Source: Actinomycetes bacterium (GTDB lineage: Bacteria > Actinomycetota > Acidimicrobiia > Acidimicrobiales > Microtrichaceae). Taken from it: a stretch of DNA of 34,037 nucleotides. The position numbers and the translations under genes were made by a program. Within the stretch, counting starts at the first letter, position 1; each line of letters opens with the position of its first letter. The notes beneath the pieces were generated by a model. The model was not told the DNA's origin. It did not search any database and was given only the letters and a program-made list of their open reading frames with translations. The stretch lies in NCBI GenBank assembly GCA_030621865.1, contig JAUXGW010000007.1, forward strand, positions 1-34,037, read 5' to 3'. Of the stretch, positions 9,161 through 17,154 are shown one piece after another.

Positions 9161-9500
9161 CGGCTCTCTTCTGGTGATTCTTTCGGCCGCAGTCTTTGGC
9201 TACGCCTTATTCGGTTCGCGACCGGTTCCCCAGCCTGCCACGGCCGGGGAATCCTCCGAGGGCGCGAACCGGCTCGAAACAGGTGTCTCTGAGTCCGCCC
9301 ACAGCGAGAGTGCCAGCACCGAAGCAGCCGCCGTGACAACGGAAACCCAGAATCACCCGGATTCCACGGCCGTTGGGGTCCGCTGGAGCGTTCGACTGCG
9401 ATCGGCGGCAATGTTGGTTCTGGGCGCGGTGGGGACAGCCGTGGTCCTGGGCGCGATCCTGAGCATCATCGTTGTTGGCTTGATCCTCGTGGTCGCCTGA
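9144..9500 (+). CDS. Small membrane protein with two hydrophobic helices, function unknown
   Basis: 118 aa, not recognised. One hydrophobic helix sits at the very N-terminus (about residues 3-24). A Ser/Glu/Ala-rich polar linker of about 55 residues follows, then a second long Val/Leu/Ile/Gly helix at the C-terminus (about 88-117, AVGTAVVLGAILSIIVVGLI). A short basic stretch (WSVRLR) precedes the second helix, consistent with an anchor. The ATG at 9144 lies inside the start region of the divergent protease gene; AGGAG is 17 nt upstream, which is too far to be ideal, and GTG at 9174 is an alternative. The clean hydrophobic profile and G/C-ending codons support a real gene. Confidence 0.6.
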   Translation: MSALLIGSLLVILSAAVFGYALFGSRPVPQPATAGESSEGANRLETGVSESAHSESASTEAAAVTTETQNHPDSTAVGVRWSVRLRSAAMLVLGAVGTAVVLGAILSIIVVGLILVVA

Positions 9501-9559
9501 TCCCCGGGGTCGCCCGACGGACCAGCGCCACCGGACTTCGGGACCGGTGCTGAGATGCC

Positions 9560-10039
9560 CTACCGGCCGAACAGTCCGCGGCGTGCCGGTGCCGGCTTTG
9601 GCTCCCCCTCGGCAGCCGTGTCCTCGGCGGGAGGCTCTGGAGCAGGTGCTGGAGCGGCAACGGGTTGTGCAGGCTCTGCTGAGAAGGCACTGAACGCCGA
9701 AGGTGCATCAGAAGAAGCGGGAGGCGGCGGAGCTGCTTCGATGACAGGCTCGGCCGCGGCAGCTTCAGCCGGAGGCGGAGGCGGAGGAGCCGGCACCGGA
9801 GCAGTTGCCGCCGCAACGGGCGCTGCCGCCTGAGCCGGATCGGCAGCGTCAGGTGCGATCTCAACCCGGTAGGCCGGACGCATCTCGAAGCGGATTTCCC
9901 GGAGTGAGCAGATACGGGCGTCGTCGACGCCCTCTTTGTTTCGGAGCTCCTCCACGATGGCGGCTGCCTGTTCGACACCGTCACACTCGCGGTATGCGGT
10001 GTTTCCGTCTGAACCTTTGTAGATCACAATGTGCGACAC
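9560..10039 (-). CDS. Small protein with a conserved-looking N-terminal domain and Pro/Ala-rich tail
   Basis: 159 aa. The first about 65 residues look like a compact alpha/beta domain (starting MSHIVIYKGSDGNTAYRE, with ELRNKEGVDDARI). The remainder is a Pro/Ala/Glu-rich, probably disordered tail ending in a basic RRGLFGR. I chose the GTG at 10039 because GGAGG lies 6 nt upstream and the sequence before it is repetitive and not protein-like; the open frame extends to 10180 but that extension covers the 20-bp direct repeats. I do not recognise a function. It is divergent from the HEAT-repeat gene. The short basic-hydrophobic end could be a protein-binding peptide, which is a guess from shape only. 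Confidence 0.75.
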   Translation of the reverse strand: MSHIVIYKGSDGNTAYRECDGVEQAAAIVEELRNKEGVDDARICSLREIRFEMRPAYRVEIAPDAADPAQAAAPVAAATAPVPAPPPPPPAEAAAAEPVIEAAPPPPASSDAPSAFSAFSAEPAQPVAAPAPAPEPPAEDTAAEGEPKPAPARRGLFGR

Positions 10040-10094
10040 TTCATTCCTCCGTTGCGGTGCGCTAACCGGCCATTGTACGAGCCCGAGCCTCACC

Positions 10095-10153
10095 TTCCCA
10101 TTCCAGCTGAGTATTCCCCGTACCAGCCCTGCATTCCCATTCCAGCTGAGTAT
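10095..10153. repeat. Two identical 20-bp direct repeats in a divergent promoter region
   Basis: TTCCCATTCCAGCTGAGTAT occurs at 10095-10114 and again, identical, at 10134-10153, with start points 39 bp apart. Flanking bases differ, so the identity ends sharply. Both copies sit between the divergent starts at 10039 (-) and 10201 (+), where operators would be expected. Confidence 0.85.
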
Positions 10154-10200
10154 CGACGAAACCCACTGCCGCACCAACAAACTCCCGACGAAGGGATCTG

Positions 10201-10929
10201 ATGTCCAACACTGATTCTTCCAGTTCGACTTCTCCCAGTTCGATCAGGCGCAAGGTGGTCCTCGCAGGCCACACCGGTGATGTATCCACGGCCAGAGCTG
10301 GACTGAGCCATCCCGACGGCACCGTTCGAGCCTCCGCTGTCACGTCGATGGATCGCCTCCACGAGTTGACCCAGGCAGACCTCGAGTCTGCGCTCACAGA
10401 CACGGATCCAGCTGTTCGGCTGCGGGCAGCGGAGACCGCAGCCCGCTGGACTGCGGGGGTTCGAGGCCTAGTCGGCTTGCTCCAGGACCCGGACGACCGT
10501 GTGACCGAACAAGCAGCCTTCGCCCTCGGAGAGCGGGAATCGAGTGCCGGAGTCGTGGCTGCCCTGTCAGGGGTGACCCGCGATCACCGGGACTCGTTGT
10601 GCCGCGAGGCCGCCGTGGCGGCCCTCGGATCTCTCGAGGATCCGGCGGGTCTGGACGCTGTGCTGGTGAGCTGCGGCGACAAGGCATCCGTTCGACGAAG
10701 AGCAGTACTGAGCCTCGCTGCTTTCCGGGACCCATTGGCCACCGAGATGTTGCGCTCGCTCACCCGGGACCGGGATCTCCAGGTCCGTCAGGCCGCCGAG
10801 GATCTCCTCGCGATCGAAGAAGGCGAGGAGTTGGGCGGCCCTGTGCAAACCTCGGAGGACCGAGTGCAAACCTCGGGGGACCCAGTGCAAACCCCGGAAG
10901 ACCCGTTGCCACCCCCGGCCAAGTCGTGA
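10201..10929 (+). CDS. HEAT-repeat protein with C-terminal heptapeptide repeats
   Basis: 242 aa. A Ser/Thr-rich N-terminus is followed by about five HEAT-like helical repeats, recognisable by recurring patterns such as DPAVRLRAAETAARW, DDRVTEQAAFALGERE and DLQVRQAAEDLLAIEE. Such solenoids act as protein-binding scaffolds; no enzyme motif is seen. The last about 30 residues contain three tandem VQT-x-x-D-x units encoded by 21-nt DNA repeats (10843-10905), then a Pro-rich end. The ATG has AAGGGA about 5 nt upstream. It stands alone on the + strand, divergent from the small protein gene and convergent with livJ. The partner is unknown. Confidence 0.85.
   Translation: MSNTDSSSSTSPSSIRRKVVLAGHTGDVSTARAGLSHPDGTVRASAVTSMDRLHELTQADLESALTDTDPAVRLRAAETAARWTAGVRGLVGLLQDPDDRVTEQAAFALGERESSAGVVAALSGVTRDHRDSLCREAAVAALGSLEDPAGLDAVLVSCGDKASVRRRAVLSLAAFRDPLATEMLRSLTRDRDLQVRQAAEDLLAIEEGEELGGPVQTSEDRVQTSGDPVQTPEDPLPPPAKS
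10843..10905 (+). repeat. Three in-frame 21-bp tandem repeats at the end of the HEAT gene
   Basis: Units start at 10843, 10864 and 10885, each beginning GTGCAAACC, with a few substitutions between copies. Each encodes a VQTSEDR-like heptapeptide (VQTSEDR, VQTSGDP, VQTPEDP). The divergence between copies shows the array is not a fresh duplication. Confidence 0.85.
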
Positions 10930-10940
10930 GAAAACTGAAT

Positions 10941-10986
10941 AACCGCCCCGGGGATCCCACCGAACGGTGAGGCCCACAGGGCGGTT
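10941..10986. terminator. Inverted repeat between the convergent HEAT and livJ genes
   Basis: AACCGCCC (10941-10948) pairs with GGGCGGTT (10979-10986), extendable by four more pairs with one bulge. The 30-nt interior holds a smaller CACCG/CGGTG hairpin. It is the only strong structure between the stops at 10929 and 11059. It could end both transcripts; no T-run is present, so the role is inferred from position. Confidence 0.45.
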
Positions 10987-11058
10987 GATTCAGATCACCT
11001 GGTCATGGACCAGCAAGGGCGTTCAGCCGGCCGAGGTCAATCAGCCGGCAGAGTTCGG

Positions 11059-12390
11059 TCAGCCCGCGATCTCGTTGGACTCACCGTTCTTGTTGGTGAA
11101 TGGACTCATTTCTTCCCAACCGTCAGCAGTGCGGGAAACGATTCGGAATCCCTCGAGTGGCCAGGGATCCTCACCACCATCGGTGGTGATGTCCATCTCG
11201 TCACGAACGAGGCCGAACGAAGAGTCCTCGAGGGAGAACAGCGTATTCATGAGGGCTGCGCGATCCACGGTGTCGGATTCTTCCAGACCGGCTCCGAACA
11301 GCGCACCAAAGCCCCAACCCACCGAGGAGATTCCGCCGGCCAGCTGGCCTTCGTCAAGTCCAGCAGCAGCGCCGTTGGTCAGGAAGTCCTGAACCGCGGG
11401 CTGATCCGCATCGGCAGGATCTGCCGGGTCATACACGGCCTGTGCGATCAGGATACCGAGGTCCTTGCCGCCTGCCAGCGAGAGTGCGGTGTTGCCGCTG
11501 CAAGTGGTCGAGACGAAGGTCTCGGGAGTCCACGTCTCCGGTATGAAGGTGAGGGTCGCCGGGCAGGGTGTGCCACCAAGTCCCACGATGAAGGTGTCAG
11601 CTTCGGACTGTGACAGGGAAACGGTTGCAGCTTCGGTACTCCCACCTGAGAGCGGGTTGTAGCTCTGCTCGTCCACTATCTCCATGTCTGTGCCTTCGAT
11701 CTCTTTCTGGAGTGTGGTCTGGTAGGCCTCGCCGAAGTCGTCATCCTGATACAACAGGGCGATCTTGGCTTCCGGGTTGGTCTCCTGGAGGTAGTCCGTC
11801 CACATCGAAGCTTCGGTCGCGTACGACGGAAGACCTGCGATGTACCACGGGTATTCATCTGCCCGACCCCATTCGGGGGAACCGGTGGCGAGAGCGATAT
11901 TGGGTACACACTCATCGTTGAGGTAATCGCGGATCGCCTTGTTGTTCTCCGTGCCGATCACACCGACGATTGCGAATACACCCTCTTGCTCCACCAGTTT
12001 TTTGGCGAGTTCCGGAGTACGGGCCGGGTCGTAGCCGTCATTCTCCTTGATCAGTTCAATCTGGTAGGTGTTGCCGTCACCAGCGGTGACGCCGCCGTTG
12101 GCATTCGTGGACTCGACCCAGGCATCAAGCCCGCTGGTCACCTGGTCATAGATGGCGTACGGGCCGTCCGCCGGTCGGATGGTCCCGATCTTGATCGTGT
12201 CTCCGTCCACGCCGGCGGAGCCGTCGTAGGTATCACAATCCTCGCTCGGATTGATGAATGCATCTTCCGCCGAGGAAGAGTCACCGTTGTCGGAGTCGCT
12301 GCTGCTGTCACCGTCGTCGCGGCCGCAAGCACTGCCTATGAGAACCAGCGCACAACCAAGTGCGGCAAGTCCCTTCCAGTTCATATTCAT
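11059..12390 (-). CDS. livJ: Branched-chain amino-acid-type ABC transporter substrate-binding lipoprotein
   Basis: 443 aa. A lipoprotein signal ends in LIGSAC with C22 as the probable lipidated residue, followed by a Ser/Asp-rich linker. Next is a periplasmic-binding-protein type I fold of the LivJ/LivK family: TIKIGTIRPADGPYAIYD at the start, DGYDPARTPELAKKLVEQEGVFAIVG in the first lobe, and KIALLYQDDDFGEAY at the lobe boundary. It captures the solute outside the cell and delivers it to LivHM. Ligands of this family range from branched-chain amino acids to amides and short-chain acids, so specificity is not settled. The start overlaps the livM stop by ATGA, with GGAGG 9 nt upstream. It is the last gene of the operon. 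Confidence 0.92.
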   Translation of the reverse strand: MNMNWKGLAALGCALVLIGSACGRDDGDSSSDSDNGDSSSAEDAFINPSEDCDTYDGSAGVDGDTIKIGTIRPADGPYAIYDQVTSGLDAWVESTNANGGVTAGDGNTYQIELIKENDGYDPARTPELAKKLVEQEGVFAIVGVIGTENNKAIRDYLNDECVPNIALATGSPEWGRADEYPWYIAGLPSYATEASMWTDYLQETNPEAKIALLYQDDDFGEAYQTTLQKEIEGTDMEIVDEQSYNPLSGGSTEAATVSLSQSEADTFIVGLGGTPCPATLTFIPETWTPETFVSTTCSGNTALSLAGGKDLGILIAQAVYDPADPADADQPAVQDFLTNGAAAGLDEGQLAGGISSVGWGFGALFGAGLEESDTVDRAALMNTLFSLEDSSFGLVRDEMDITTDGGEDPWPLEGFRIVSRTADGWEEMSPFTNKNGESNEIAG

Positions 12391-13502
12391 GGGTGGAATC
12401 CTCCTGGGTCGGTTTCGAGATCTGTTTCCGCAACCACCTCGTGTGTGGTCACCGTGACTTCCTCATTCTTATCCTGTTTACCGCCTCCCTGCTTACGGCG
12501 GGAGATCCTTGCGGTCAAGTCATGGAACCCGCCGACAATTCCTGACGGCGCCATGAGCATCTGAGCGACCAGAAGCGTGCCCAGAATCAATGGAGTGGCG
12601 CTGTGAAGGGACTCGGGGAGTTCCGGCGAGATCACATCGATGAATACGCCATAGATCACTGCGCCGATGGCCGGCCCGATCACCGTGGATGCACCGCCGA
12701 GCACCACCGCCACGAGAAGGTAGATCGACAACGTGAGGGTGAAGGACGTGGGATTCACCTGTCCTTTGTTGAGCGCAAACATCGCTCCACCAATTCCGGC
12801 GATCGCCGCTGACACACCGAAGGTGAGGATTTTCGTGCGGGACACGTTGATCCCGGAAACTTCAGCGGCCGTCTCGTTGTCACGGATCGCCACCAGGCTG
12901 CGTCCGACCCGGGACTTGACGAGATTGGCGATCACAACGAAGCAGATGATGCTGATCGCCAGGAATATGAAATATTTCCACTGATCGGAGGCCAGGCCGT
13001 CAATCGGAGATTCCCATTTGACCCGCCGATCCCGAATACTGCCTCTGTACAACTGCTCGCTGGTGAGCGTGAGTCCACCGCTGCCACCCGTGAGATCGGA
13101 GAACTGCTCGATCACGAGGGGGAACAGCGTTGCCACCGCGAGTGTGACCAGAGCCAGGTACAGGCCCTTGATGCGCAGCGCCGGCAAACCGATGATCACA
13201 CCCACCACGAAGCAGACAATTGCGGCCGCGATCACGGTCGGCAGCAACGGCCACTCGGCATCCGTCACCAGAATTGCGACGGTATATGCGCCGGTGCCGT
13301 ACAGAGCGCCGTGACCCACGGATATCTGCCCGTTGTATCCGGTGAGCAGATTCAATCCGGCCGCTGCCACTGCAATGGTCATCCAGGTGATGTACTGCTC
13401 CACCCTGAAGGGAGCCGAGGTGAACGGCAGGACGATGACCACGATCAACGCAACCGCCCAGAGAATGGTTTGCACCAGACCCAGTCCGCGCAAGGTCTTC
13501 AT
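12387..13502 (-). CDS. livM: Branched-chain amino-acid-type ABC transporter permease (LivM)
   Basis: 371 aa, with 8-10 hydrophobic helices and the LivM signature segments GYNGQISVGHGALYGTGAY near residue 55 and VVLGGASTVIGPAIGAVIYG near residue 265. It forms the inner-membrane channel with LivH. A charged C-terminal tail of about 40 residues (RRKQGGGKQDKNEE and onward) extends beyond the usual membrane core. The gene overlaps livH by 4 bp at its start and livJ by 4 bp at its end, so translation is probably coupled. AAGGAGG lies 10 nt upstream of the ATG. Confidence 0.93.
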   Translation of the reverse strand: MKTLRGLGLVQTILWAVALIVVIVLPFTSAPFRVEQYITWMTIAVAAAGLNLLTGYNGQISVGHGALYGTGAYTVAILVTDAEWPLLPTVIAAAIVCFVVGVIIGLPALRIKGLYLALVTLAVATLFPLVIEQFSDLTGGSGGLTLTSEQLYRGSIRDRRVKWESPIDGLASDQWKYFIFLAISIICFVVIANLVKSRVGRSLVAIRDNETAAEVSGINVSRTKILTFGVSAAIAGIGGAMFALNKGQVNPTSFTLTLSIYLLVAVVLGGASTVIGPAIGAVIYGVFIDVISPELPESLHSATPLILGTLLVAQMLMAPSGIVGGFHDLTARISRRKQGGGKQDKNEEVTVTTHEVVAETDLETDPGGFHP

Positions 13503-14383
13503 ACTCGCGCTACCTCCTTGGAACCGAAGAGGCCTTGGGGACGGAACAACAGGACGGCGAGAATCAGGATGAAGGCGGGGGCGAGCGGCATCTTCTCAAA
13601 CACCGACACGTACTGCGGAACAACCGAGGAGAGGATGCCCACCACGAATCCACCCACGACTGCGCCGAGAATGCTGTCGAAGCCGCCCAGGACGATCGCT
13701 GCGAAGCCGAAAACGAGGGTCAACTGCATCAGGTTCGTTCCGAGGCCCAGGTTGGGAGCACTGAACACACCGGCCAGGGTGCCGATGCCGGCCGCCATCC
13801 CCCATCCGAGCATGAGCATGTTCTGCACCGAGACACCACAAAGTGCGGACGACTCGGAGTTGGAGGCAACCGCCCTCATGGACAGGCCGACCTTGGTGAA
13901 CTTGAACAGCGCCCACAGGAGAAGAACCATCATGAACAACACCACCACGGCGCCTATCTTCTGCCAGGCGATGGCCACACCCCCCACGGTGATCTGGCTG
14001 ACCCCGAACCATGGGTCGAGGCGCTTGTCGACGGTGCCCCAGATCAACTGGGCGGCACCATTGAGTCCCAGGAACAGGCCGATGGTGACTATTACGACCG
14101 CCAGCGGTCTTTCATGTGGATCTCCGAGCGGTGAGACAGCGACCTTGTGCACCAGCACACCGATCAGGAAACCACCAACCATGCCGCCGAGAATTGCCAG
14201 CCACATCGGCAAGCCAAAATTCCAGAAGGTCCAGACGATGAAGGTGGAGAACATGGCCAGTTCTCCCGAGGCGAAGTTGAGCAGTCCGGTGGACCGATAG
14301 ATGACCACCAGACCCAAGCCGAGCATTGCGTAGATCGCGCCGTTGCCGATTCCGACCACGAGAATCTCGAGGAAGTCATTCAT
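13499..14383 (-). CDS. livH: Branched-chain amino-acid-type ABC transporter permease (LivH)
   Basis: 294 aa polytopic membrane protein of the LivH family. It opens with MNDFLEILVVGIGNGAIYAM and carries the conserved GLGLVVIYRSTGLLNFASGE segment near residue 25 and VLGGFDSILGAVVGGFVVG near residue 235. It pairs with LivM to form the translocation pore. I chose the ATG at 14383, preceded by GGTGG, over the in-frame TTG at 14404, which has no ribosome site and adds seven residues the family lacks. It follows livF after 31 nt and overlaps livM by 4 bp. Confidence 0.93.
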   Translation of the reverse strand: MNDFLEILVVGIGNGAIYAMLGLGLVVIYRSTGLLNFASGELAMFSTFIVWTFWNFGLPMWLAILGGMVGGFLIGVLVHKVAVSPLGDPHERPLAVVIVTIGLFLGLNGAAQLIWGTVDKRLDPWFGVSQITVGGVAIAWQKIGAVVVLFMMVLLLWALFKFTKVGLSMRAVASNSESSALCGVSVQNMLMLGWGMAAGIGTLAGVFSAPNLGLGTNLMQLTLVFGFAAIVLGGFDSILGAVVGGFVVGILSSVVPQYVSVFEKMPLAPAFILILAVLLFRPQGLFGSKEVARV

Positions 14384-14414
14384 CGGCAGACCACCGGCAA
14401 GCAAAGATTTCGCA

Positions 14415-15122
14415 TCAGATCCCCAAATACGCTTTCTGAATGGCCTCGTCGCCCTGGAGTTCCTCGGCAGGACCCGCCATCACGATCTCCCCCGCTTCAA
14501 GAACGTAGGCGCGAGCGGCGAACTGGAGTGCGAGATTTGCGTTCTGTTCGACCAACAGCACGGAGGTGGAGGTGTCGGCAGTGACGTCGCGAAGCCGATC
14601 GAAAACTTCCCTGGTCACCAGTGGTGCAAGGCCGAGAGACGGTTCATCAAGGAGCAAGAGCTCTGGGCGGGCCATGAACGCCCTGGCGATCGCAAGCATC
14701 TGTTGCTCCCCGCCGGACATGGATCCAGCCAGCTGCTCCCGACGCTCACCGAGGCGCGGGAATCGTTCAAGCCAGAGTTCCACATCGGAATCCACCTCTG
14801 AATCCTTGCGGGAAATACCTCCAACCCGGAGGTTGTCGACGACGCTCAGGGCGTTGATGGTGCCGCGACCTTGCGGGACGTGGGACATGCCCATTCCCAG
14901 GAGTTGATCGGGACGTTTGCCCAGAACCTCCTGGCCTTTGTAGGTCACCGAACCCGTGGCGCTGATCATTCCGGAGATGGCTCTGAGTGTGGTTGTCTTA
15001 CCGGAGCCATTGGCCCCGAGGACCACAACCAGTTCGCCCTCATTGACGTCGATGTCGAGACCGAAGAGGACCTCCACCATGCCGTAGCCGGCCCGCAGGT
15101 CCCGCACCTCGAGAAGACTCAC
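14415..15122 (-). CDS. livF: Branched-chain amino-acid-type ABC transporter ATPase (LivF)
   Basis: 235 aa ABC ATPase of LivF length. Walker A is GANGSGKTT (about residues 33-41), the signature is SMSGGEQQMLAIARA, and Walker B is LLLLDEPSLGLAP. The SHVPQGR segment after the Q-loop region and the MAGPAEEL tail are typical of LivF. It works with LivG to power the LivHM channel from the cytoplasmic side. GTG start at 15122 overlaps the livG stop by GTGA, implying coupled translation. Confidence 0.94.
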   Translation of the reverse strand: MSLLEVRDLRAGYGMVEVLFGLDIDVNEGELVVVLGANGSGKTTTLRAISGMISATGSVTYKGQEVLGKRPDQLLGMGMSHVPQGRGTINALSVVDNLRVGGISRKDSEVDSDVELWLERFPRLGERREQLAGSMSGGEQQMLAIARAFMARPELLLLDEPSLGLAPLVTREVFDRLRDVTADTSTSVLLVEQNANLALQFAARAYVLEAGEIVMAGPAEELQGDEAIQKAYLGI

Positions 15123-15880
15123 GCCGGAGCTCCCAGATATGCAGAAATCACCATCGGGTCGTCACGAACCTCGGCCGGAGTACCTTCGGCAATCTTGGAA
15201 CCGAGGTCCATCACCACGACCTTTTCGGACAACGACATCACCATTGCCATGTGATGCTCCACCAACAGCACGGTGATTCCGAGGTCCCGGGTGGTGGTGC
15301 GAATCAGTTCGCCCAGTACATCCACTTCCTGATGAGTGAGTCCGGATGCCGGCTCGTCAAGCATGAGCAGACGGGGCTCGCTCGCAAGGGCACGGGCCAA
15401 CTCGATTCGTTTCAGCGTTCCGAAGGGCAAAGCGGAGCAAGGGTGATGAGCGAGATCAGCCAGACCGATTCGCTCCAGCATCTCCATTGCCTCGGCAGTG
15501 ATCCGCTTCTCCTGCGCACGTTGCGGGAAGTAGAGGGCGCAGGACCAGAATCCTCCTTGGCTCCGGGAGTGGGAACCGACCTTCACGTTGTCCAGCACGC
15601 TGAGGCCCGGGACGAGCGCCAGATTCTGGAAGGTCCTCCCTATTCCGAGATCTGCGATCTGATCGGCCGGAACCGACAACAGGTCCGTACCGTCAAAGAC
15701 GACTGTCCCGTTGGTTGGCTTGTACAGCCTCGAGACAACGTTGAACAGGGTGGTCTTGCCGGCTCCGTTGGGGCCGATGAGGGCACAGATCTGGCCTTTG
15801 TCGACATCGAAGGACAGATCGTCGAGAGCGCGGACACCGCCAAAACGCACTCCGATGTCGTCGACCTCAAGGATCGGCAC
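15119..15880 (-). CDS. livG: Branched-chain amino-acid-type ABC transporter ATPase (LivG)
   Basis: 253 aa ABC ATPase of LivG length. Walker A is GPNGAGKTTLFN near residue 36, and GRTFQNLALVPGLSVLDNV follows the Q loop as expected for LivG. Walker B is LLMLDEPASGL. The signature motif reads LPFGTLKRIELARAL and not LSGGQ, a variant I associate with LivG-like proteins; the key Gly and basic positions remain. GTG start at 15880 has TGAGGAG 7 nt upstream. It is the first gene of the liv operon and follows mreB after 83 bp, so a separate promoter is possible. Confidence 0.94.
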   Translation of the reverse strand: MPILEVDDIGVRFGGVRALDDLSFDVDKGQICALIGPNGAGKTTLFNVVSRLYKPTNGTVVFDGTDLLSVPADQIADLGIGRTFQNLALVPGLSVLDNVKVGSHSRSQGGFWSCALYFPQRAQEKRITAEAMEMLERIGLADLAHHPCSALPFGTLKRIELARALASEPRLLMLDEPASGLTHQEVDVLGELIRTTTRDLGITVLLVEHHMAMVMSLSEKVVVMDLGSKIAEGTPAEVRDDPMVISAYLGAPA

Positions 15881-15963
15881 GGTTCAACTCCTCAGATGCG
15901 GCAACGATGAACGGAACCTTAGTCTCCGGCGATGAACGCATGATCGCCTTTGGTGAGCAGCCG

Positions 15964-16968
15964 TTACCGACCTGTTGTCATGAACATGTCACCGAGGTCT
16001 TCCCAGGACTCCACCACCCGTCCCGCACCCAGAACCACAGCCTCGAGTGGCTGCCGGACGATGCGCACGGGTACATCGGTTTCCTGCATCAGTCGCGTAT
16101 CGAGTCCCTTCAGGAGCGCACCGCCACCAACGAGGTAGATGCCGTGTTCGATCAAGTCCTGCGCCAACTCCGGCGGCGCCTTGGAAACGCAGGACAACAC
16201 CGAATCCACCATGGTGTTGACCGGATCCGCGATCGCCTCACGCACCTCGGGTGCACCCAGGACAATGTTCTTGGGTAGGCCGGACATGATTTCCCGGCCG
16301 CGCACCTCGGCGCGCATCTCATCGGGCGTCTCGAAGGCCGAACCAACGAGGATCTTGATCTCCTCGGCAGTCTGCTCACCGATGGCTATGCCATAGGCCC
16401 TTCTGATGTAGGTCATGATCGCAGCGTCGATGTCGAATGAACCCACCCGAATCGCCTCGATCGCAACAACTCCGCCGAGCGAGATCAACGCGGTCTCGGA
16501 GGTCCCACCTCCGATGTCCACCACCATGTTCGCCATCGGTTCACTGATGGGCAGACCCGCACCGATGGCGGCCGCCATCGGCTGCTCGATCAACTGGGCC
16601 TCCACCGCTCCTGCCTTGCGGGATGCCTCGATCACGGCTCGCTTCTCCACCGCGGTGATCGCTGAGGGCACACAGATCGCCACGCGGGGACGATTGAAGC
16701 GATTCACTCCAACACGCTTGAGGAGCAACCGAATCATTTCCTGGGTGACTTCGAAGTCCGTGATGGCGCCTTTTCGCAGCGGCCTGACGGCCACGATGTA
16801 GCTGGGGGTGCGCCCGATCATCTTCCAGGCTTCGCGACCCATGGCCAAGACGTCGCCGCTGCGGTCGTTGAGCGCGATGACAGTGGGCTCGTTGAGAACG
16901 ATCCCTTCTCCCCTGGCGTAGACGAGCGTGTTGGCCGTCCCCAGATCAATTGCCAGATCTCTTGCCAG
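15964..16968 (-). CDS. mreB: Actin-like cell-shape protein MreB, apparently starting at CTG
   Basis: 334 aa. Actin-fold motifs are all present: phosphate 1 DLAIDLGTANTLVY (about residues 4-17), KRAVIEASRKAGA, phosphate 2 VVDIGGGTSETALISLGG, and the adenosine motif YLVGGGALLKGLD near the C-terminus. MreB polymerises under the membrane and guides wall synthesis in rods. The first in-frame ATG (16848) would remove the first 40 residues including phosphate 1. The frame is closed by a TGA two codons upstream of CTG at 16968, and no ATG, GTG or TTG lies between. GGAGG sits 9 nt before that CTG, giving a MARDLAIDLG-like start. No mreC or mreD is in the window. It lies 3 nt after a small membrane protein gene. 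Confidence 0.93.
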   Translation of the reverse strand: MARDLAIDLGTANTLVYARGEGIVLNEPTVIALNDRSGDVLAMGREAWKMIGRTPSYIVAVRPLRKGAITDFEVTQEMIRLLLKRVGVNRFNRPRVAICVPSAITAVEKRAVIEASRKAGAVEAQLIEQPMAAAIGAGLPISEPMANMVVDIGGGTSETALISLGGVVAIEAIRVGSFDIDAAIMTYIRRAYGIAIGEQTAEEIKILVGSAFETPDEMRAEVRGREIMSGLPKNIVLGAPEVREAIADPVNTMVDSVLSCVSKAPPELAQDLIEHGIYLVGGGALLKGLDTRLMQETDVPVRIVRQPLEAVVLGAGRVVESWEDLGDMFMTTGR

Positions 16969-16971
16969 TGG

Positions 16972-17154
16972 TCAGCCCCTCCGTGGTCCGCCCCGCCGAG
17001 GCGGTTGGTCCTGAGACTGGAGGGCCTTCATCTTCGCGTCGAACTCCCCTATCGAGGAGTCAGTGGATTTCGTTTCGCGATGGCGCGCCCAGAGGACGAT
17101 CGTTCCCAAGACGCTCAAAACTACGGCAAACAGCAAGAAGATGAAGGGGTTCAT
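16972..17154 (-). CDS. Small single-helix membrane protein upstream of mreB
   Basis: 60 aa. An N-terminal transmembrane helix (about residues 3-22, PFIFLLFAVVLSVLGTIVLW) is followed by a polar, partly helical segment and a Pro/Arg/Gly-rich basic end (PPRRGGPRRG). Its start overlaps the moaE stop by ATGA and its stop is 3 nt from the mreB start, so it is firmly inside a translationally coupled unit. I do not recognise a named family. Position next to mreB suggests an envelope role, but the sequence itself shows only a membrane anchor with a basic cytoplasmic tail. Confidence 0.75.
   Translation of the reverse strand: MNPFIFLLFAVVLSVLGTIVLWARHRETKSTDSSIGEFDAKMKALQSQDQPPRRGGPRRG
16978..16982 (-). 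promoter_or_regulatory. Ribosome-binding site deciding the CTG start of mreB
   Basis: GGAGG on the minus strand, 9 nt before the CTG at 16968, lies inside the last codons of the upstream small gene. The upstream TGA (16974-16972) and the CTG are 3 nt apart, so stop-and-restart is also possible. Confidence 0.7.

Noticed and set aside
10040..10180. Extended N-terminus of the small Pro/Ala-tailed protein
   Set aside because: The extension translates the 20-bp direct repeats, while GTG at 10039 has a strong GGAGG at good spacing.
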